Below are positions 8,464 to 19,019 of a stretch of 64,000 nt of DNA, piece after piece. Source of the stretch: Peribacillus butanolivorans. Its GTDB lineage: Bacteria; Bacillota; Bacilli; Bacillales; DSM-1321. The notes below the pieces were generated by a model. It was given only the letters and a program-made list of their open reading frames with translations. It was not told where the DNA came from and searched no databases. The position numbers and the translations under genes are program-made. Position 1 is the stretch's first letter. Every line of letters begins with the position of its first letter. The stretch is from the NCBI RefSeq assembly GCF_001273755.1, contig NZ_LGYA01000001.1, positions 3,365,177-3,429,176 on the forward strand, read 5' to 3'.

Positions 8464-9765
8464 TCAGCTTGCCTTTTCATAATTATCTTTGTCGTATATA
8501 TTGATACCGGCTTCGTTTAACATCCATTCGATATGGACACCATACCCACTTGTAGGATCATTAACAAATACATGGGTAACTGCACCGATTAATTTCCCAT
8601 TTTGTATGATAGGACTGCCGCTCATACCTTGAACGATCCCACCCGTTTTTTGAAGCAATTCTTTATCTGTCACTTTTAAAACCATTCCTTTAATTGCAGG
8701 GAACTTTTGTGGAATAGAACTGACTATTTCCACATCAAATTCCTCTACTTTAGAACCATCCACTACAGTAAGAATTTTTGCTGGTCCTTCCTTCACTTCG
8801 TGGGAAAGGGTTATTGGAAGGGCATTGTCCCTAATTCCATTTTTGAAATCTTGATTTAACTTCCCGAAAATCCCAAAGGGACTATTGCGATTAATATTTC
8901 CTATTTTTTCTTTGTTAGAAGAAAAACGTGCTAATTTTTCTCCTGGGTCACCATTGCTTCCCTTTTCGATGGACGTAACAGTCGATTGAACAATCTGTCC
9001 ATCCTTTACAACAATCGGCTTTTTTGTATCCATATCCGAGATGACATGCCCCAGTGCTCCATATTTTTTCGAATCGGGGTGATAAAACGTCATCGTCCCA
9101 ATTCCAGCCGCTGAATCGCGGATATACAAGCCCAATTTGTAAGTTCCTTCATTCTTATCCTTTAGAGGCAGGAGTATACTGTGAAGCACTTTGTTATCAC
9201 GGTTGATAACAATATTTAACGCTTCTCCCTTTTCACCTGCCTGCTGAACAAAAGGGGTTACATCCCCCATCTTCTTTATCGTCTGACCATTGATTTCTGT
9301 TATAATATCACCGATTTCAATTTTCGCTTTTTCTCCTGGTGATTTTTTTCCTTGCTCAGTATCAATTAGATGATGACCTACAACGAGAACCCCGAGAGTA
9401 TTAAGCTTTACTCCAATAGATTGGCCTCCAGGCATAACTTTAAAGTCTTTTAACACCCTAATATCGACCTTTTTAGCAGGCAAGCCTGCTACATCAAGTA
9501 ATACCTCATTTGTACCTGGTTTCTCAGCACCAAGCGTGATTGAAGCTTGCTCATCATGAAGCGAAATCCCATCACTGGATTCCAAAACTTTTGCAGAAAC
9601 GGGTAATGATTTGGAAATACTATATTGACTTCCTTCAAATAGTACAAGATGATTTGGAATTAAAAAATATTCACGAGATGGCTGGTATAACCCTAATGTT
9701 AATAGCGAAACAAGGAGAATTCCACCGATGATTCTGTTAATCCATACAAATTTCAATCCATTCAC
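8464..9765 (-). CDS. spoIVB: SpoIVB intramembrane-signalling serine peptidase (S55)
   Basis: The 433-residue protein has an N-terminal membrane anchor (about residues 8-27), a PDZ domain at about 105-190 ([19 protein letters not shown]), and a C-terminal S55 peptidase domain with the catalytic Ser in [11 protein letters not shown]. In B. subtilis it is made in the forespore, crosses to the intermembrane space and cleaves SpoIVFA, allowing pro-sigma-K processing. The annotated GTG at 9765 lies only one base after GGAG; TTG at 9756 is better spaced, so the start is uncertain by three codons. A possible sigma-G promoter lies upstream. Confidence 0.96.
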   Translation of the reverse strand: MNGLKFVWINRIIGGILLVSLLTLGLYQPSREYFLIPNHLVLFEGSQYSISKSLPVSAKVLESSDGISLHDEQASITLGAEKPGTNEVLLDVAGLPAKKVDIRVLKDFKVMPGGQSIGVKLNTLGVLVVGHHLIDTEQGKKSPGEKAKIEIGDIITEINGQTIKKMGDVTPFVQQAGEKGEALNIVINRDNKVLHSILLPLKDKNEGTYKLGLYIRDSAAGIGTMTFYHPDSKKYGALGHVISDMDTKKPIVVKDGQIVQSTVTSIEKGSNGDPGEKLARFSSNKEKIGNINRNSPFGIFGKLNQDFKNGIRDNALPITLSHEVKEGPAKILTVVDGSKVEEFDVEIVSSIPQKFPAIKGMVLKVTDKELLQKTGGIVQGMSGSPIIQNGKLIGAVTHVFVNDPTSGYGVHIEWMLNEAGINIYDKDNYEKAS

Positions 9766-9783
9766 TCTCCTCGCTCTCTGACA

Positions 9784-9814
9784 CTTTATGGCTACACCTT
9801 TAATTTAGCCTTCA
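9784..9814 (-). promoter_or_regulatory. Candidate sigma-G promoter of spoIVB
   Basis: TGAAGG (9809-9814) and CATAAAG (9784-9790) with an 18-bp spacer, read on the minus strand, resemble TGAATA and CATACTA. The match is partial; the call leans on the known forespore expression of spoIVB. Confidence 0.35.
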
Positions 9815-9845
9815 TGACAGTCATTTATAACAGAAGCACAAAATA

Positions 9846-9871
9846 AAAGCTATCCGTTTTTGGATAGCTTT
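9846..9871 (-). terminator. Terminator of recN
   Basis: Perfect 10-bp stem AAAGCTATCC/GGATAGCTTT with a six-base loop, then TTTATTTT on the minus strand. Confidence 0.85.
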
Positions 9872-9918
9872 ACAATGAATGCTTATGATTAGTTGCAAGT
9901 ACTCTTATCAAGACCGTT

Positions 9919-11634
9919 TCAAGACGTAATTTTCAGCCTTTTGGCTAGCTGAATTAATTCATTGGCATGTTGCTTCGTTAAATCCGTAATTTCGACACCG
10001 GAGATCATCCTGCCAATTTCTTTTATTTTTTCACTTTCTATAAGAGGCTTCACCGAAGTATTGGTTCGTCCTGCTCTAACATTTTTTGCAATAAATAAAT
10101 GGGTATCTGCCATTGCCGCGACCTGTGGTAAATGTGAAATACAAAGTACCTGGGAACCCGTTGCCACTTTATAGATTTTTTCAGCAATAGATTGTGCAAC
10201 CCTGCCGCTTACACCTGTGTCCACCTCATCGAATATAATGGAAGTAATGCCTTGATGTTTGGAGAAAATACTTTTCAAAGCCAACATAATCCTAGATAAC
10301 TCTCCACCAGAAGCAATTTTCGAAAGAGGTTTTAACGGCTCTCCTGGATTGGTGGATATATAAAACTCCATGGAATCCAGACCCGACTGATTAATTCCCC
10401 TGTCTGATAACTCATCGAAAGTATAAGCTGTTTGAAGAAAATGCGGTTCGAAAATTGTTTTTTCCATGTATAAATCTTTTAATTCCTGATGTATTTTCTT
10501 TGTTAACTGCTGTGCGAATGTTTGCCGAAGTTCAGACAGGTTTTTTGCTTCAACAATTAAATCAGCTTTAATCGATTTTATTTCTTTTTCAAGCTTCGCT
10601 ATATGGGTTTCCCGATTTTGAAGCTTTTCGACTTCTTCCTCAATCCCAGCACCATACTCCAATATTTCCTCGATGGTCCGTCCGTATTTACGTTTTAATT
10701 GATTTATTTCATTAAGGCGACTTTCAATAAATTCGACTCGTTCTGTATCATAATCCAAAGAATCTAACTGATCTCGGATGGTCGAGACCGCTTCTTCGAG
10801 AAGGAAGTAGCTATTTGAAACAGTTTCCGAGCTATTTTTTAAACCCTCATCGAGACCCGCTGCTTCTTCTAGGTTATTCATGGCCACGGATAGCCAATCA
10901 ATTGCATGTTGCTCTCCATTTAAAGCATTATAGCTGGTTTGCAGCGCTTCATGAATTTTTTCGAAATTATTAATTTTTTTCCGTTCTTCCATCAATTCTT
11001 CATCTTCGCGTAGTTTCAAATCCGCTTTCTGAATTTCATCGAGTTGAAACTGGATTAAATCGAGACGATGAACCATTTGCTGTTCATTTTGACTTAAACT
11101 ATTCAGTTGTTTAGAAGCTGTTTCATACCGTTTAAATAACTTTTGATATTCGGCAAGAGCTGAAGCAACTTTTTCACCGCCGAACTGGTCAAGCAAAGGA
11201 AGGTGGAGTCGTTCATCCATTAATTCCTGATGTTCATGCTGACCATGTATATCTATCAAAGTCCGTCCTATCTCACGTAAAATTGCAATCGTTACGAGCT
11301 TTCCATTTACCCGGCAGACGCTCTTGCCACTGAGTGAGATATCTCTACGAAGGATAGCCATCCCATCATTCATATCCAAGCCAAATTCTTCAGCCTTGGC
11401 AAAGACCGGATGTTTGTCATCATCAATTTGAAAGAGCCCTTCTATTTCGGCCTTCGACTCACCATGTCGAATGAACTCTGCCGAACCACGGCCACCAACC
11501 AATAAATGAACGGCATCTATGATAATGGATTTCCCTGCCCCTGTTTCGCCGGTCAATACAGTCAGGCCTTTTTCAAATGAAACAGACAAGCTGTCAATGA
11601 TCGCAAAATTCCTAATCGAAAGTTCTGTTAACAA
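9919..11634 (-). CDS. recN: DNA repair protein RecN
   Basis: The 571-residue SMC-like ATPase has Walker A GETGAGKS at residues 29-36, two long coiled-coil arms at about 155-370, and a C-terminal ABC signature SGGELSRIMLALKSIF followed by IIFDEVDTGVSG (Walker B). It acts early in double-strand-break repair, tethering ends and promoting RecA loading. Length and domain order are normal for RecN. It is 22 bp downstream of ahrC and probably cotranscribed with it, as in B. subtilis, and ends at its own terminator. Confidence 0.97.
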   Translation of the reverse strand: MLTELSIRNFAIIDSLSVSFEKGLTVLTGETGAGKSIIIDAVHLLVGGRGSAEFIRHGESKAEIEGLFQIDDDKHPVFAKAEEFGLDMNDGMAILRRDISLSGKSVCRVNGKLVTIAILREIGRTLIDIHGQHEHQELMDERLHLPLLDQFGGEKVASALAEYQKLFKRYETASKQLNSLSQNEQQMVHRLDLIQFQLDEIQKADLKLREDEELMEERKKINNFEKIHEALQTSYNALNGEQHAIDWLSVAMNNLEEAAGLDEGLKNSSETVSNSYFLLEEAVSTIRDQLDSLDYDTERVEFIESRLNEINQLKRKYGRTIEEILEYGAGIEEEVEKLQNRETHIAKLEKEIKSIKADLIVEAKNLSELRQTFAQQLTKKIHQELKDLYMEKTIFEPHFLQTAYTFDELSDRGINQSGLDSMEFYISTNPGEPLKPLSKIASGGELSRIMLALKSIFSKHQGITSIIFDEVDTGVSGRVAQSIAEKIYKVATGSQVLCISHLPQVAAMADTHLFIAKNVRAGRTNTSVKPLIESEKIKEIGRMISGVEITDLTKQHANELIQLAKRLKITS

Positions 11635-11656
11635 ACTAGGTCACCTCACAAAATTA

Positions 11657-12106
11657 TTAGAGCATGTCCAAGAATTTGCCGGAAATGATCTTCGCATCTT
11701 CCTCAGAACGGCAGATAATTAAACATGTGTCATCGCCGCCGATTGTTCCGAGTATTTCTTGCCAATTTAAATTATCAATTAATGCACAGATTGCCTGGGC
11801 ATTTCCCGGGAGCATTTTCATAACAAGCAAATTATTTGCCGCATCAATGCGAACAAAAGCATCAATCAGCATTCTCTTTAATTTTTGAAGTGGATTGAAG
11901 CGTTGGTCGGCTGGTAAGCTGTATTTATACCTTCCGTCTGTTAACGGGACCTTAACAAGGTGGAGCTCTTTAATATCCCTTGATACAGTAGCCTGAGTAA
12001 CATTGTATCCAGCAATTTTCAGTTCTTCAACTAGCTCATCTTGAGTCTCAATATCGTTATTCGTAATAATTTCCCTGATTTTTATATGTCGTTGTCCCTT
12101 ATTCAT
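11657..12106 (-). CDS. ahrC: Arginine repressor/activator AhrC (ArgR family)
   Basis: A 149-residue protein with the N-terminal winged helix (residues 1-70; [18 protein letters not shown] is the recognition region) and the C-terminal hexamerisation and arginine-binding domain (PGNAQAI and [12 protein letters not shown]). With arginine it represses biosynthetic and activates catabolic arginine genes. ATG at 12106 gives [14 protein letters not shown], the exact conserved start, with GAGGTG 10 bases upstream; four extra codons to 12118 lack a ribosome site. A consensus sigma-A promoter lies 50 bp upstream. Confidence 0.96.
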   Translation of the reverse strand: MNKGQRHIKIREIITNNDIETQDELVEELKIAGYNVTQATVSRDIKELHLVKVPLTDGRYKYSLPADQRFNPLQKLKRMLIDAFVRIDAANNLLVMKMLPGNAQAICALIDNLNWQEILGTIGGDDTCLIICRSEEDAKIISGKFLDML

Positions 12107-12157
12107 AAGTAGAAGCACCTCTTCTCGACTGTTGCTAATTTAATTTAGTAAATAACC

Positions 12158-12186
12158 ATTATATAAGCGTTTAAGCATGCTGCCAA
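12158..12186 (-). promoter_or_regulatory. Sigma-A promoter of ahrC-recN
   Basis: On the minus strand TTGGCA (12181-12186), a 17-bp spacer and a perfect TATAAT (12158-12163). The distance to the ahrC ATG is 52 bp. Confidence 0.8.
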
Positions 12187-12414
12187 GCAGGCGTTGCTTA
12201 CGCATTATAAACACATCTATCTTGCCTTTAACAACGTCCCTTGCGTACAAATTTGATGCTATAGGATGTTGCTAATATTAATGTTATCGGATTTTTATGC
12301 AATTGTACAACTTTTTCTCAAAAATACATAACATGTCTATATTTTGTTCTTAAATTTTTTATTGTAAACTCCCTCTATAATTCGAGGGCCTTTTGCCTCT
12401 CAATTCCTAGAGTG

Positions 12415-12452
12415 AAAAAGCTCCTTCAGCCAACCATTCAGCTAAAGGAGCC
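12415..12452 (-). terminator. Terminator of yqxC
   Basis: GCTCCTT-AGC arms at 12420-12430 and 12441-12451 with one mismatch and a ten-base loop, followed on the minus strand by five T. Confidence 0.8.
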
Positions 12453-12466
12453 ATACATAGTTCTAT

Positions 12467-13294
12467 TTATTCTTTTTTAAACTGGGCATGTGCTTCTCCA
12501 ACTATGTCATCAACCGTTTTTGAGAGCATTAGGTCTCCATCTACTTTCGACCCTTCCCAATATAAATGAAGCAAAAATTCAATATTTCCATCGCCACCTG
12601 TAATCGGAGAAAAGGAGGCATCCTTAATATCGTAGCCTTCTTTTTTTGCAAAAGAAATTATTTTATTTAACACTTCTTTATGGATTTTGGGTTCACGAAC
12701 AATCCCCTTTTTGCCGACTTGATCCTTCCCAGCTTCAAATTGCGGTTTAACTAGGGCTACAACGTCGCTTTTGGGTACAAGCAAGGTCTTTAGAACCGGT
12801 AAAATTAACGTGAGCGAGATAAAAGAAACATCAATGCTTGCAAAGTCTGGCATCTTCCCATCGAGATCGGCTGGAGTGACGTACCGGAAATTGGTCCGTT
12901 CCATTACTTTAACCCTCTCATCCTGTCTAAGCTTCCAAGCTAGTTGATTATACCCTACATCAAGCGCATAAGACATGACGGCACCATTTTGTAAAGCACA
13001 ATCAGTAAAGCCTCCAGTAGATGAACCGATATCAAGGAGAACTTTTCCATTCACATGTAAATCGAATTCTTTTAATGCCTTCTCTAGTTTGAGGCCACCT
13101 CTTGAAACGTAAGGCATTACTTTCCCTTTAATCGTTAATTCAAGATCAACCGGTACTTTTTCCCCCGGCTTTTCGTATCTCTCTTCATTTGCATAGACAA
13201 GACCTGCCATAACCATACGCTTAGCTTTTTCACGCGTTTCAGCTAAGCCTTGTTCTACTAGTAATACATCTAATCTTTCTTTCATTACTTTCAT
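12467..13294 (-). CDS. yqxC: TlyA family rRNA methyltransferase / hemolysin-like protein
   Basis: The 275-residue protein has an N-terminal S4 RNA-binding domain (residues 5-65, ERLDVLLVEQGLAETREKAK) and an FtsJ/RrmJ-type Rossmann methyltransferase domain with the SAM motif DIGSSTGGFTDCAL near residue 90. TlyA homologues 2'-O-methylate 16S and 23S rRNA, which in mycobacteria sets capreomycin sensitivity; activity here is inferred. ATG at 13294 follows AAAGGG at ten bases; a second ATG is at 13285. It is 4 bp after dxs and clearly in the same operon. Confidence 0.93.
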   Translation of the reverse strand: MKVMKERLDVLLVEQGLAETREKAKRMVMAGLVYANEERYEKPGEKVPVDLELTIKGKVMPYVSRGGLKLEKALKEFDLHVNGKVLLDIGSSTGGFTDCALQNGAVMSYALDVGYNQLAWKLRQDERVKVMERTNFRYVTPADLDGKMPDFASIDVSFISLTLILPVLKTLLVPKSDVVALVKPQFEAGKDQVGKKGIVREPKIHKEVLNKIISFAKKEGYDIKDASFSPITGGDGNIEFLLHLYWEGSKVDGDLMLSKTVDDIVGEAHAQFKKE

Positions 13295-13298
13295 ATTG

Positions 13299-15191
13299 TC
13301 AGGCCCTTTTTTCTTTTTTGGGTGTAATCATTTTAATCTTTTTCATAGCTGTCTTAGTCGTTAAACCTATTTCTTCAAGTAGCTCGTCAACACTTCCATG
13401 TTCAATGAAATAATCAGGGATCCCCATTCGGTCAATAATCGCACCATAAAATCCTTGATCATGAGCATATTCAAGTACAGAACTACCAAAGCCACCTTGA
13501 AGGACAGCTTCTTCTATTGTTAAGATAGGCATTTTCTCACCCAGAAGGCGACTTAGCATTTTTACATCCAGTGGCTTTATGAACCTAGCATTAATCACCT
13601 TTACAGAATAATCCTCTTTCTCCAGAAGTGCTGCAGCTTCAAGTGCCATAGGAATCGTTGTCCCGAACGTTAAAATGGCGGCATCTGTTCCTTCTTTCAG
13701 GACTTCCCATGAACCGATAGGAATCTGCTGTAATTCTGTATCCATTACAACTCCCCAACCATTTCCACGCGGGAAGCGCATAGCAATCGGACCATCATTA
13801 TAGTTTAAAGCCGTATTTACCATATGCTGACCTTCATTTTCGTCTTTTGGCATCATCAAAACCATATTCGGAATATGGCGTAAGAACGCAATATCGAAAA
13901 CGCCTTGATGTGTTTCACCATCGGAACCGACAAGGCCGGCCCTATCAATTCCTATAAAGACATTCAAATTCTGGCGGCAGATATCATGTACCACCTGGTC
14001 ATATGCTCTTTGTAAGAAGGTTGAGTAAATCGCCAAAAATGGTTTCATTTTCTGCGTTGCCAATCCAGCAGCAAAAGTTGCCGCATGCTGCTCGGCAATC
14101 CCCACATCATAAAAACGTTCCGGAAATTCCTCAGAAAACCCTACCAATTTCGAACCTACAGGCATCGCAGGTGTAATCGCGACTATTCGTTCATCTTCGC
14201 GTGCAAGTCTGCTTACAGTATCACTTACAAGTGCACTCCAAGCAGGACCTTTACTAGGGGATTTAACGAAATCACCTGTTTCAATCTTGTATGGACCTGT
14301 CCCATGCCAATTCCCTGTTGTATCCAACTCAGCGGGAGAATACCCCTTACCTTTTTTCGTGATGACATGTAACAGGACTGGTCCTTTTGTTTTCTTGGCA
14401 TACCTTAAATTCTCTAACAGTTCTTCATAATTATGACCATCCACTGGTCCAAGATATGTGAAACCTAGTTCTTCAAAAAAGATCCCTGAGACCAATAAAT
14501 ACTTCATACTGTCCTTCAAGCGTTCAGCAGTAGCTGCAAGTTTCCCGCCAACTGCAGGGATTTTTTTCAAAAGCAGTTCCAACTCGTCTTTTGCCCAATT
14601 ATATTTACCTGCTGTCCGTAATCTTCCCAATATCGTGTGTAAAGCACCGACATTAGGTGCAATTGACATTTCGTTATCATTTAAGATTACAATCATGTCC
14701 TTTTTTTCATCACCGATGTGATTCAAGGCTTCAAGTGCCATTCCCCCTGTAAGCGCTCCATCACCAATTACAGGTAAAATAAAACTTTTCTCTCCCTTAA
14801 TATCACGAGCAGCTGCCATTCCCATAGCAGCTGAAAGGGAAGTAGAACTGTGTCCGGTTTCCCAAACATCATGAGGGCTTTCAATCATTTTAGGAAACCC
14901 GCAAAGACCTTTATACTTCTTTAAAGTATCAAACTCTCCAGCTCTTCCAGTCAGGATTTTATGAACATATGATTGATGTCCTACATCCCATAATATTTTA
15001 TCCTTCGGGCTATCGAATTCTTTATGCAACGCTATTGTCAATTCGACTACGCCTAAATTGGGTCCAATATGCCCACCGGTTACCGATAATTTTTCTACAA
15101 GAAACTTACGAATTTCTACACTTAATTCGACAAGCTCTTCATTATTCATATTCTTCAAAAAAGAAGGGTCTTTTATAGATAGAAGATCCAA
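13299..15191 (-). CDS. dxs: 1-deoxy-D-xylulose-5-phosphate synthase
   Basis: The thiamine-diphosphate enzyme condenses pyruvate and glyceraldehyde-3-phosphate, the first step of the MEP isoprenoid pathway. The TPP/Mg motif [11 protein letters not shown] is at about 150-180, the transketolase-like pyrimidine domain at about 315-480 ([16 protein letters not shown]), and the C-terminal domain follows. I choose TTG at 15191, giving [13 protein letters not shown] like the B. subtilis protein (also TTG start) and 630 residues; the open frame extends to 15245 but the ATG at 15215 has no ribosome site. Next to ispA it feeds prenyl diphosphate synthesis. Confidence 0.95.
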   Translation of the reverse strand: MDLLSIKDPSFLKNMNNEELVELSVEIRKFLVEKLSVTGGHIGPNLGVVELTIALHKEFDSPKDKILWDVGHQSYVHKILTGRAGEFDTLKKYKGLCGFPKMIESPHDVWETGHSSTSLSAAMGMAAARDIKGEKSFILPVIGDGALTGGMALEALNHIGDEKKDMIVILNDNEMSIAPNVGALHTILGRLRTAGKYNWAKDELELLLKKIPAVGGKLAATAERLKDSMKYLLVSGIFFEELGFTYLGPVDGHNYEELLENLRYAKKTKGPVLLHVITKKGKGYSPAELDTTGNWHGTGPYKIETGDFVKSPSKGPAWSALVSDTVSRLAREDERIVAITPAMPVGSKLVGFSEEFPERFYDVGIAEQHAATFAAGLATQKMKPFLAIYSTFLQRAYDQVVHDICRQNLNVFIGIDRAGLVGSDGETHQGVFDIAFLRHIPNMVLMMPKDENEGQHMVNTALNYNDGPIAMRFPRGNGWGVVMDTELQQIPIGSWEVLKEGTDAAILTFGTTIPMALEAAALLEKEDYSVKVINARFIKPLDVKMLSRLLGEKMPILTIEEAVLQGGFGSSVLEYAHDQGFYGAIIDRMGIPDYFIEHGSVDELLEEIGLTTKTAMKKIKMITPKKEKRA

Positions 15192-15288
15192 ACTGGACCA
15201 CTCACTTTCTGTCATTTTCGGTTGTAAGCATAAACAAAGCCTCAAAAAAGAGTGCTATTTAGAAGACTTGACCGAAAAATTCGTTATA

Positions 15289-15340
15289 AGGTAAAAATAG
15301 CCGCCAACACCCAGGTGATTTCGGCGGCTTATTTTTACCT
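15289..15340 (-). terminator. Hairpin between ispA and dxs
   Basis: AGGTAAAAATA-GCCGCC pairs with GGCGGC-TATTTTTACCT with one bulge, about 17 bp. It ends the xseA-xseB-ispA transcript or attenuates read-through into dxs. Confidence 0.75.
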
Positions 15341-15442
15341 ATTTTATCACGTATCTTAACTAAAAAATTCATCTTTATCTTTACATATTTTTGCACAATG
15401 AGTATACCATAAAACCTCATTTGATAACAAATTTAGCCACAC

Positions 15443-16336
15443 TCAATGGTCACGGGTCGCAATTAAATCGGTTAGTTCGTTTAATAAACTTGTTTGTAAA
15501 TTTGTTTTTCCTAAAGCGCTATGGGCAAGTTTAATATGATAATCCAACTTCTCCTTTGCCCCATCAAGCGTAAGTAAAGAAGGATATGTGCTTTTATGAT
15601 TGCCTTCATCGCTGCCAACTGGCTTGCCAATTAACTCTACTGATCCTTCAATATCCAGAATATCATCCCGAATTTGAAAAGCAAGTCCTAGATGGTAAGC
15701 AAAATCACGTAAATGCTGGTGCTGTTCGTTATTTGCTCCAGCTAATATGGCACCTGAAATGATACTTGCGGTCAATAGCTTCCCCGTTTTATGTTCATGA
15801 ATATATTCCAATTCTTTAAGGGTCAACTGTTTACTTTCACCTTCCATATCGGCAACTTGACCTCCAACCATCCCTTCAGCGCCAGCAGATTTAGCAATTT
15901 CACTTACTAAGTTTAACTTCATTTCCGCAGTCACCTCAGGATCAATCATATCCGTCACCAATTGAAAACTGTAAGTAAGCAAGGCATCCCCTGCCAGGAC
16001 AGCTACCGCCTCACCGAAGACTTTATGATTCGTAGGTTTTCCACGTCGAAGATCATCGTCATCCATCGCTGGAAGGTCATCATGAATCAAGGAATATGTA
16101 TGAATCATTTCAATGGCCGCCGCTGCAGGGATTCCTGTCTTTAAATTTTTTCCGAACGCATCTAAAACCGCAAAAACCAATAAAGGACGAATCCGTTTAC
16201 CTCCTGCTTCCAATGAATAAGTCATCGCTTCTTTGACAACAGCTGGAGCTTCAAGCTTATTTACATATTCAACGATTTCTCTCTCTATTACAGCTTTATA
16301 TTCTTTTGAAAACGTTTCAAAGGACGCCGTACTCAT
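15443..16336 (-). CDS. ispA: Farnesyl/geranylgeranyl diphosphate synthase (polyprenyl synthetase)
   Basis: The 297-residue protein has both Asp-rich motifs of trans-prenyltransferases: DDLPAMDDDDLRRG (FARM) near residue 85 and FQIRDDILD (SARM) near 225. It condenses IPP with DMAPP and GPP to give FPP for quinones and undecaprenyl phosphate. ATG at 16336 has AGGAGGAAG upstream; the open frame runs on to 16378 within xseB, without a site. The start is 2 bp after the xseB stop, suggesting coupled translation. Confidence 0.95.
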   Translation of the reverse strand: MSTASFETFSKEYKAVIEREIVEYVNKLEAPAVVKEAMTYSLEAGGKRIRPLLVFAVLDAFGKNLKTGIPAAAAIEMIHTYSLIHDDLPAMDDDDLRRGKPTNHKVFGEAVAVLAGDALLTYSFQLVTDMIDPEVTAEMKLNLVSEIAKSAGAEGMVGGQVADMEGESKQLTLKELEYIHEHKTGKLLTASIISGAILAGANNEQHQHLRDFAYHLGLAFQIRDDILDIEGSVELIGKPVGSDEGNHKSTYPSLLTLDGAKEKLDYHIKLAHSALGKTNLQTSLLNELTDLIATRDH

Positions 16337-16337
16337 A

Positions 16338-16571
16338 TTATTCTTCCTCCTGTACAGCGAAGGTTTCAAGTTCCCCATCTTCGCGTAAAATTTGAGTCAA
16401 TTGTTCTTCAACAGTCTTCAACTTCGAATGACAAAGTCGAGATAAATCCATCCCTTGTTTATATATGGAAATTGCTTTTTCGAGAGGCACGTCCCCTTCT
16501 TCCAACTGCTCAACAATTTTTTCGAGATTCTCCATTGCTTCTTCAAATGTAACTTCTTGTTTCTTTGTCAT
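16338..16571 (-). CDS. xseB: Exodeoxyribonuclease VII small subunit
   Basis: The 77-residue, mostly helical protein has the conserved core [20 protein letters not shown] and [13 protein letters not shown] of XseB. Several copies bind along the coiled coil of XseA to form ExoVII, which degrades single-stranded DNA to oligonucleotides. It overlaps xseA by four bases (ATGA), a typical coupled arrangement, and is of normal family length. Confidence 0.95.
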   Translation of the reverse strand: MTKKQEVTFEEAMENLEKIVEQLEEGDVPLEKAISIYKQGMDLSRLCHSKLKTVEEQLTQILREDGELETFAVQEEE

Positions 16572-17920
16572 GGTTCAATTCGCTCCTTTATTTCTTTAAT
16601 TTCACATTCAAGGGTTCCATCTTTTATTGAAACAGCTATCTTATCCCCTTTGGATACTTGCTGTGTACTTTTTATTAATGTTTCATCCTCAGCGAAAACC
16701 AGCCCATAGCCCCGTTCCATAATCTTTAATGGACTGAGGGCAGACAAAGTTGCAGTGATATGAACAAACTGCTGTGACTTTTGACGATAAATGGCTTCCA
16801 TGGCCCGACGTAATGCTTTTTCTTGCTGATGCAAATCATCTTTTGAATTTTTCACAGCCTGTTCAGGATGCTGCTTTTTCAGAATATCGGTCACCTGATT
16901 TAGCTCATCCCTCTTTTTCATGAAATACCGGGTACTTGTCTTCCCTAACCTGTCCAAAGTCTTGTCAAGCTGTTCGAGTTTCTGCTCATACATTTTGTGT
17001 GGATAGCGAAAGGCATAAGATCTTTCCATCCTAGTCAAGCGGGTACGCTCGAAATTCACCGTTTCCTGGATGGAACGCGTCAAACGATTCTTACGGTTCA
17101 TCAGCCGTTCAAGTATTTCATTCAGATGAGGGACCGCAAGCTCCGCTGCCCCAGTAGGAGTCGGTGCCCGCATATCTGCTACAAAATCCGCAATTGTAAA
17201 ATCTGTTTCGTGTCCAACAGCTGAAATAATTGGAATATCCGAATCATAAATGGATTCAGCTACTATCTCCTCATTAAAGGCCCAGAGCTCCTCAATGGAA
17301 CCGCCGCCCCTTCCGACAATCAGTACATCACTTTCAGCCCTCGAGTTAGCCATCGTGATCGCCTGGGCAATCGATTTAGCGGCATTATTCCCTTGAACAA
17401 GAGCTGGATAAACGATGATTTTAGCAATTGGATAACGGCGCTTAATGGTTGTTAAAATATCCCTCAGTGCAGCACCTGTTGGAGATGTTATGACCCCTAC
17501 AGATTTAGGGTATAGTGGAATCGTCTTCTTATGTTCTGCTAAAAACAAGCCTGCTGCTTCTAGCTTTTTCTTTAACTGTTCATATGCAAGATACAGGTCC
17601 CCAACACCATCAGGAGCCATGCTTTTCACATAAAGCTGATACTGTCCACTCGCTTCATATAATGAAATTTCGCCCTTCACAAGTACCTTCATCCCATTTT
17701 CGGGAAGGAATTTCATCCCTTTGTTATTTGCAGCAAACATAACGGAAAGCAAGCGAGCCTTCTCGTCTTTCAAAGTAAAGTACATATGGCCACTTGTATG
17801 TTGTTTGAAATTGGAAATTTCACCTTTTATGTATACATTTTGCAAATGAGGATCGGCATCAAACTTCCTTTTAATGTACTTCGTTAAAGCCGATACACTC
17901 AAATATTGTTGGTTGCTCAT
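16568..17920 (-). CDS. xseA: Exodeoxyribonuclease VII large subunit
   Basis: The 450-residue catalytic subunit of ExoVII has an N-terminal OB fold (residues 5-100, [24 protein letters not shown]), the catalytic domain with [16 protein letters not shown] and [26 protein letters not shown] at about 185-260, then a long helical region at about 265-400 that carries XseB. ATG at 17920 follows GAAGGAGAC. It leads the xseA-xseB-ispA run. Confidence 0.96.
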   Translation of the reverse strand: MSNQQYLSVSALTKYIKRKFDADPHLQNVYIKGEISNFKQHTSGHMYFTLKDEKARLLSVMFAANNKGMKFLPENGMKVLVKGEISLYEASGQYQLYVKSMAPDGVGDLYLAYEQLKKKLEAAGLFLAEHKKTIPLYPKSVGVITSPTGAALRDILTTIKRRYPIAKIIVYPALVQGNNAAKSIAQAITMANSRAESDVLIVGRGGGSIEELWAFNEEIVAESIYDSDIPIISAVGHETDFTIADFVADMRAPTPTGAAELAVPHLNEILERLMNRKNRLTRSIQETVNFERTRLTRMERSYAFRYPHKMYEQKLEQLDKTLDRLGKTSTRYFMKKRDELNQVTDILKKQHPEQAVKNSKDDLHQQEKALRRAMEAIYRQKSQQFVHITATLSALSPLKIMERGYGLVFAEDETLIKSTQQVSKGDKIAVSIKDGTLECEIKEIKERIEP

Positions 17921-18009
17921 ATAATGTCTCCTTCCGACAAGAATCGGATATAAGAAAGCTCACCTATAGGTTACACTTAAAACTTTCGTAAATCTATGAA
18001 TAGAAAAAA

Positions 18010-18046
18010 AGCGGTCTCTCGTTATTATAAAACAAGAGGTCCGCTT
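18010..18046 (-). terminator. Terminator of folD
   Basis: AGCGG-CTCT-GTT arms with small mismatches around a short loop, followed on the minus strand by six or more T. Confidence 0.8.
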
Positions 18047-18070
18047 CTTTAAAATAATTTAGCGATTTTT

Positions 18071-18946
18071 TTAACTTTTTAGTGCTTGTTTGTTCAAGTT
18101 AAGTGTTTTTTGAGCAGATTTGACTGTATTCTTCATTAGCATTGTGATGGTCATGGGACCAACCCCTTTAGGAACAGGAGTAATGTATGAAGCTTTATTT
18201 TTCACTTCTTCAAACGCAACATCGCCGCAAAGCTTCCCTTCATCATTCCTGTTCATTCCGACATCAATGACGACTGCACCTTCTTTAATATGGTCACTAG
18301 TAATTGTGTCTCTTTTTCCAACAGCTGCAACAACCACATCAGCCTGCTTCGTATAATAAGCAAGGTCCTTTGTTTTTGAATGACAGTAGGTAACTGTTGC
18401 ATCCGCATTTAAAAACAGTTGTCCGGCCGGTTTGCCAACGATATTACTTCTCCCTACTATGACCACATGCTTACCTTCAAGCTCATAGCCAATATGCTCA
18501 AGCATAACCATTACCCCGTAAGGCGTACATGGTAAAAATGCATCCTGCCCTGTCATCATTAGACCAATATTAATCGGGTGGAATCCATCAACATCCTTTT
18601 CAGGGGAAATCGCTTCAATGATCGCTTTTTCCTGAATATGTCCAGGCAATGGTAGCTGCACCAAAATACCATGAATGCTATCATCCTGGTTTAATTCATC
18701 AATGTTCTGAATTAATTCCTCCTGAGTTAAATCTCCAGGCTTTTTAATCAATACAGAATGCATTCCTAAGTCCTCACAGGCTTTTTGCTTATTGCGCACA
18801 TAGGTTTGTGAAGCTTGATTGTCACCGACTAAAATAACTGCCAAACCTGGTACAATATTTTTTTCACGTAATTGTTGAACTTCCTTACTGATTTCCTGTC
18901 TAACTGCCTCTGCAATTTCTTTACCATTAATGATTTGAGCTGACAT
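18071..18946 (-). CDS. folD: Bifunctional methylenetetrahydrofolate dehydrogenase/cyclohydrolase
   Basis: The 291-residue enzyme interconverts 5,10-methylene-THF, 5,10-methenyl-THF and 10-formyl-THF with NADP. The catalytic YVRNKQKACEDLG (Tyr and Lys) is near residue 50, QLPLPGHI near 95, DVDGFHPINIG near 120, the nucleotide motif GRSNIVGKP near 165, and the terminal PVPKGVGPMTITML. ATG at 18946 is preceded by GGAGGAAAT. It is 73 bp after nusB. One-carbon units made here connect to the glycine-cleavage genes elsewhere in the window. Confidence 0.97.
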   Translation of the reverse strand: MSAQIINGKEIAEAVRQEISKEVQQLREKNIVPGLAVILVGDNQASQTYVRNKQKACEDLGMHSVLIKKPGDLTQEELIQNIDELNQDDSIHGILVQLPLPGHIQEKAIIEAISPEKDVDGFHPINIGLMMTGQDAFLPCTPYGVMVMLEHIGYELEGKHVVIVGRSNIVGKPAGQLFLNADATVTYCHSKTKDLAYYTKQADVVVAAVGKRDTITSDHIKEGAVVIDVGMNRNDEGKLCGDVAFEEVKNKASYITPVPKGVGPMTITMLMKNTVKSAQKTLNLNKQALKS

Positions 18947-19019
18947 GTGTAATATTTCCTCCCAAGTTAATTTTGCTAAAGAAATTGCTGAGATTACCCT
19001 TTTTTAAAGGGCAGCTGCT

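Larger units (their letters stand above)
12107..12466. other. yqxC-ahrC intergenic region
   Basis: The 360 bp hold the ahrC promoter and the yqxC terminator. A second TATAAT lies further upstream near 12205 on the minus strand. No gene is seen. Confidence 0.7.
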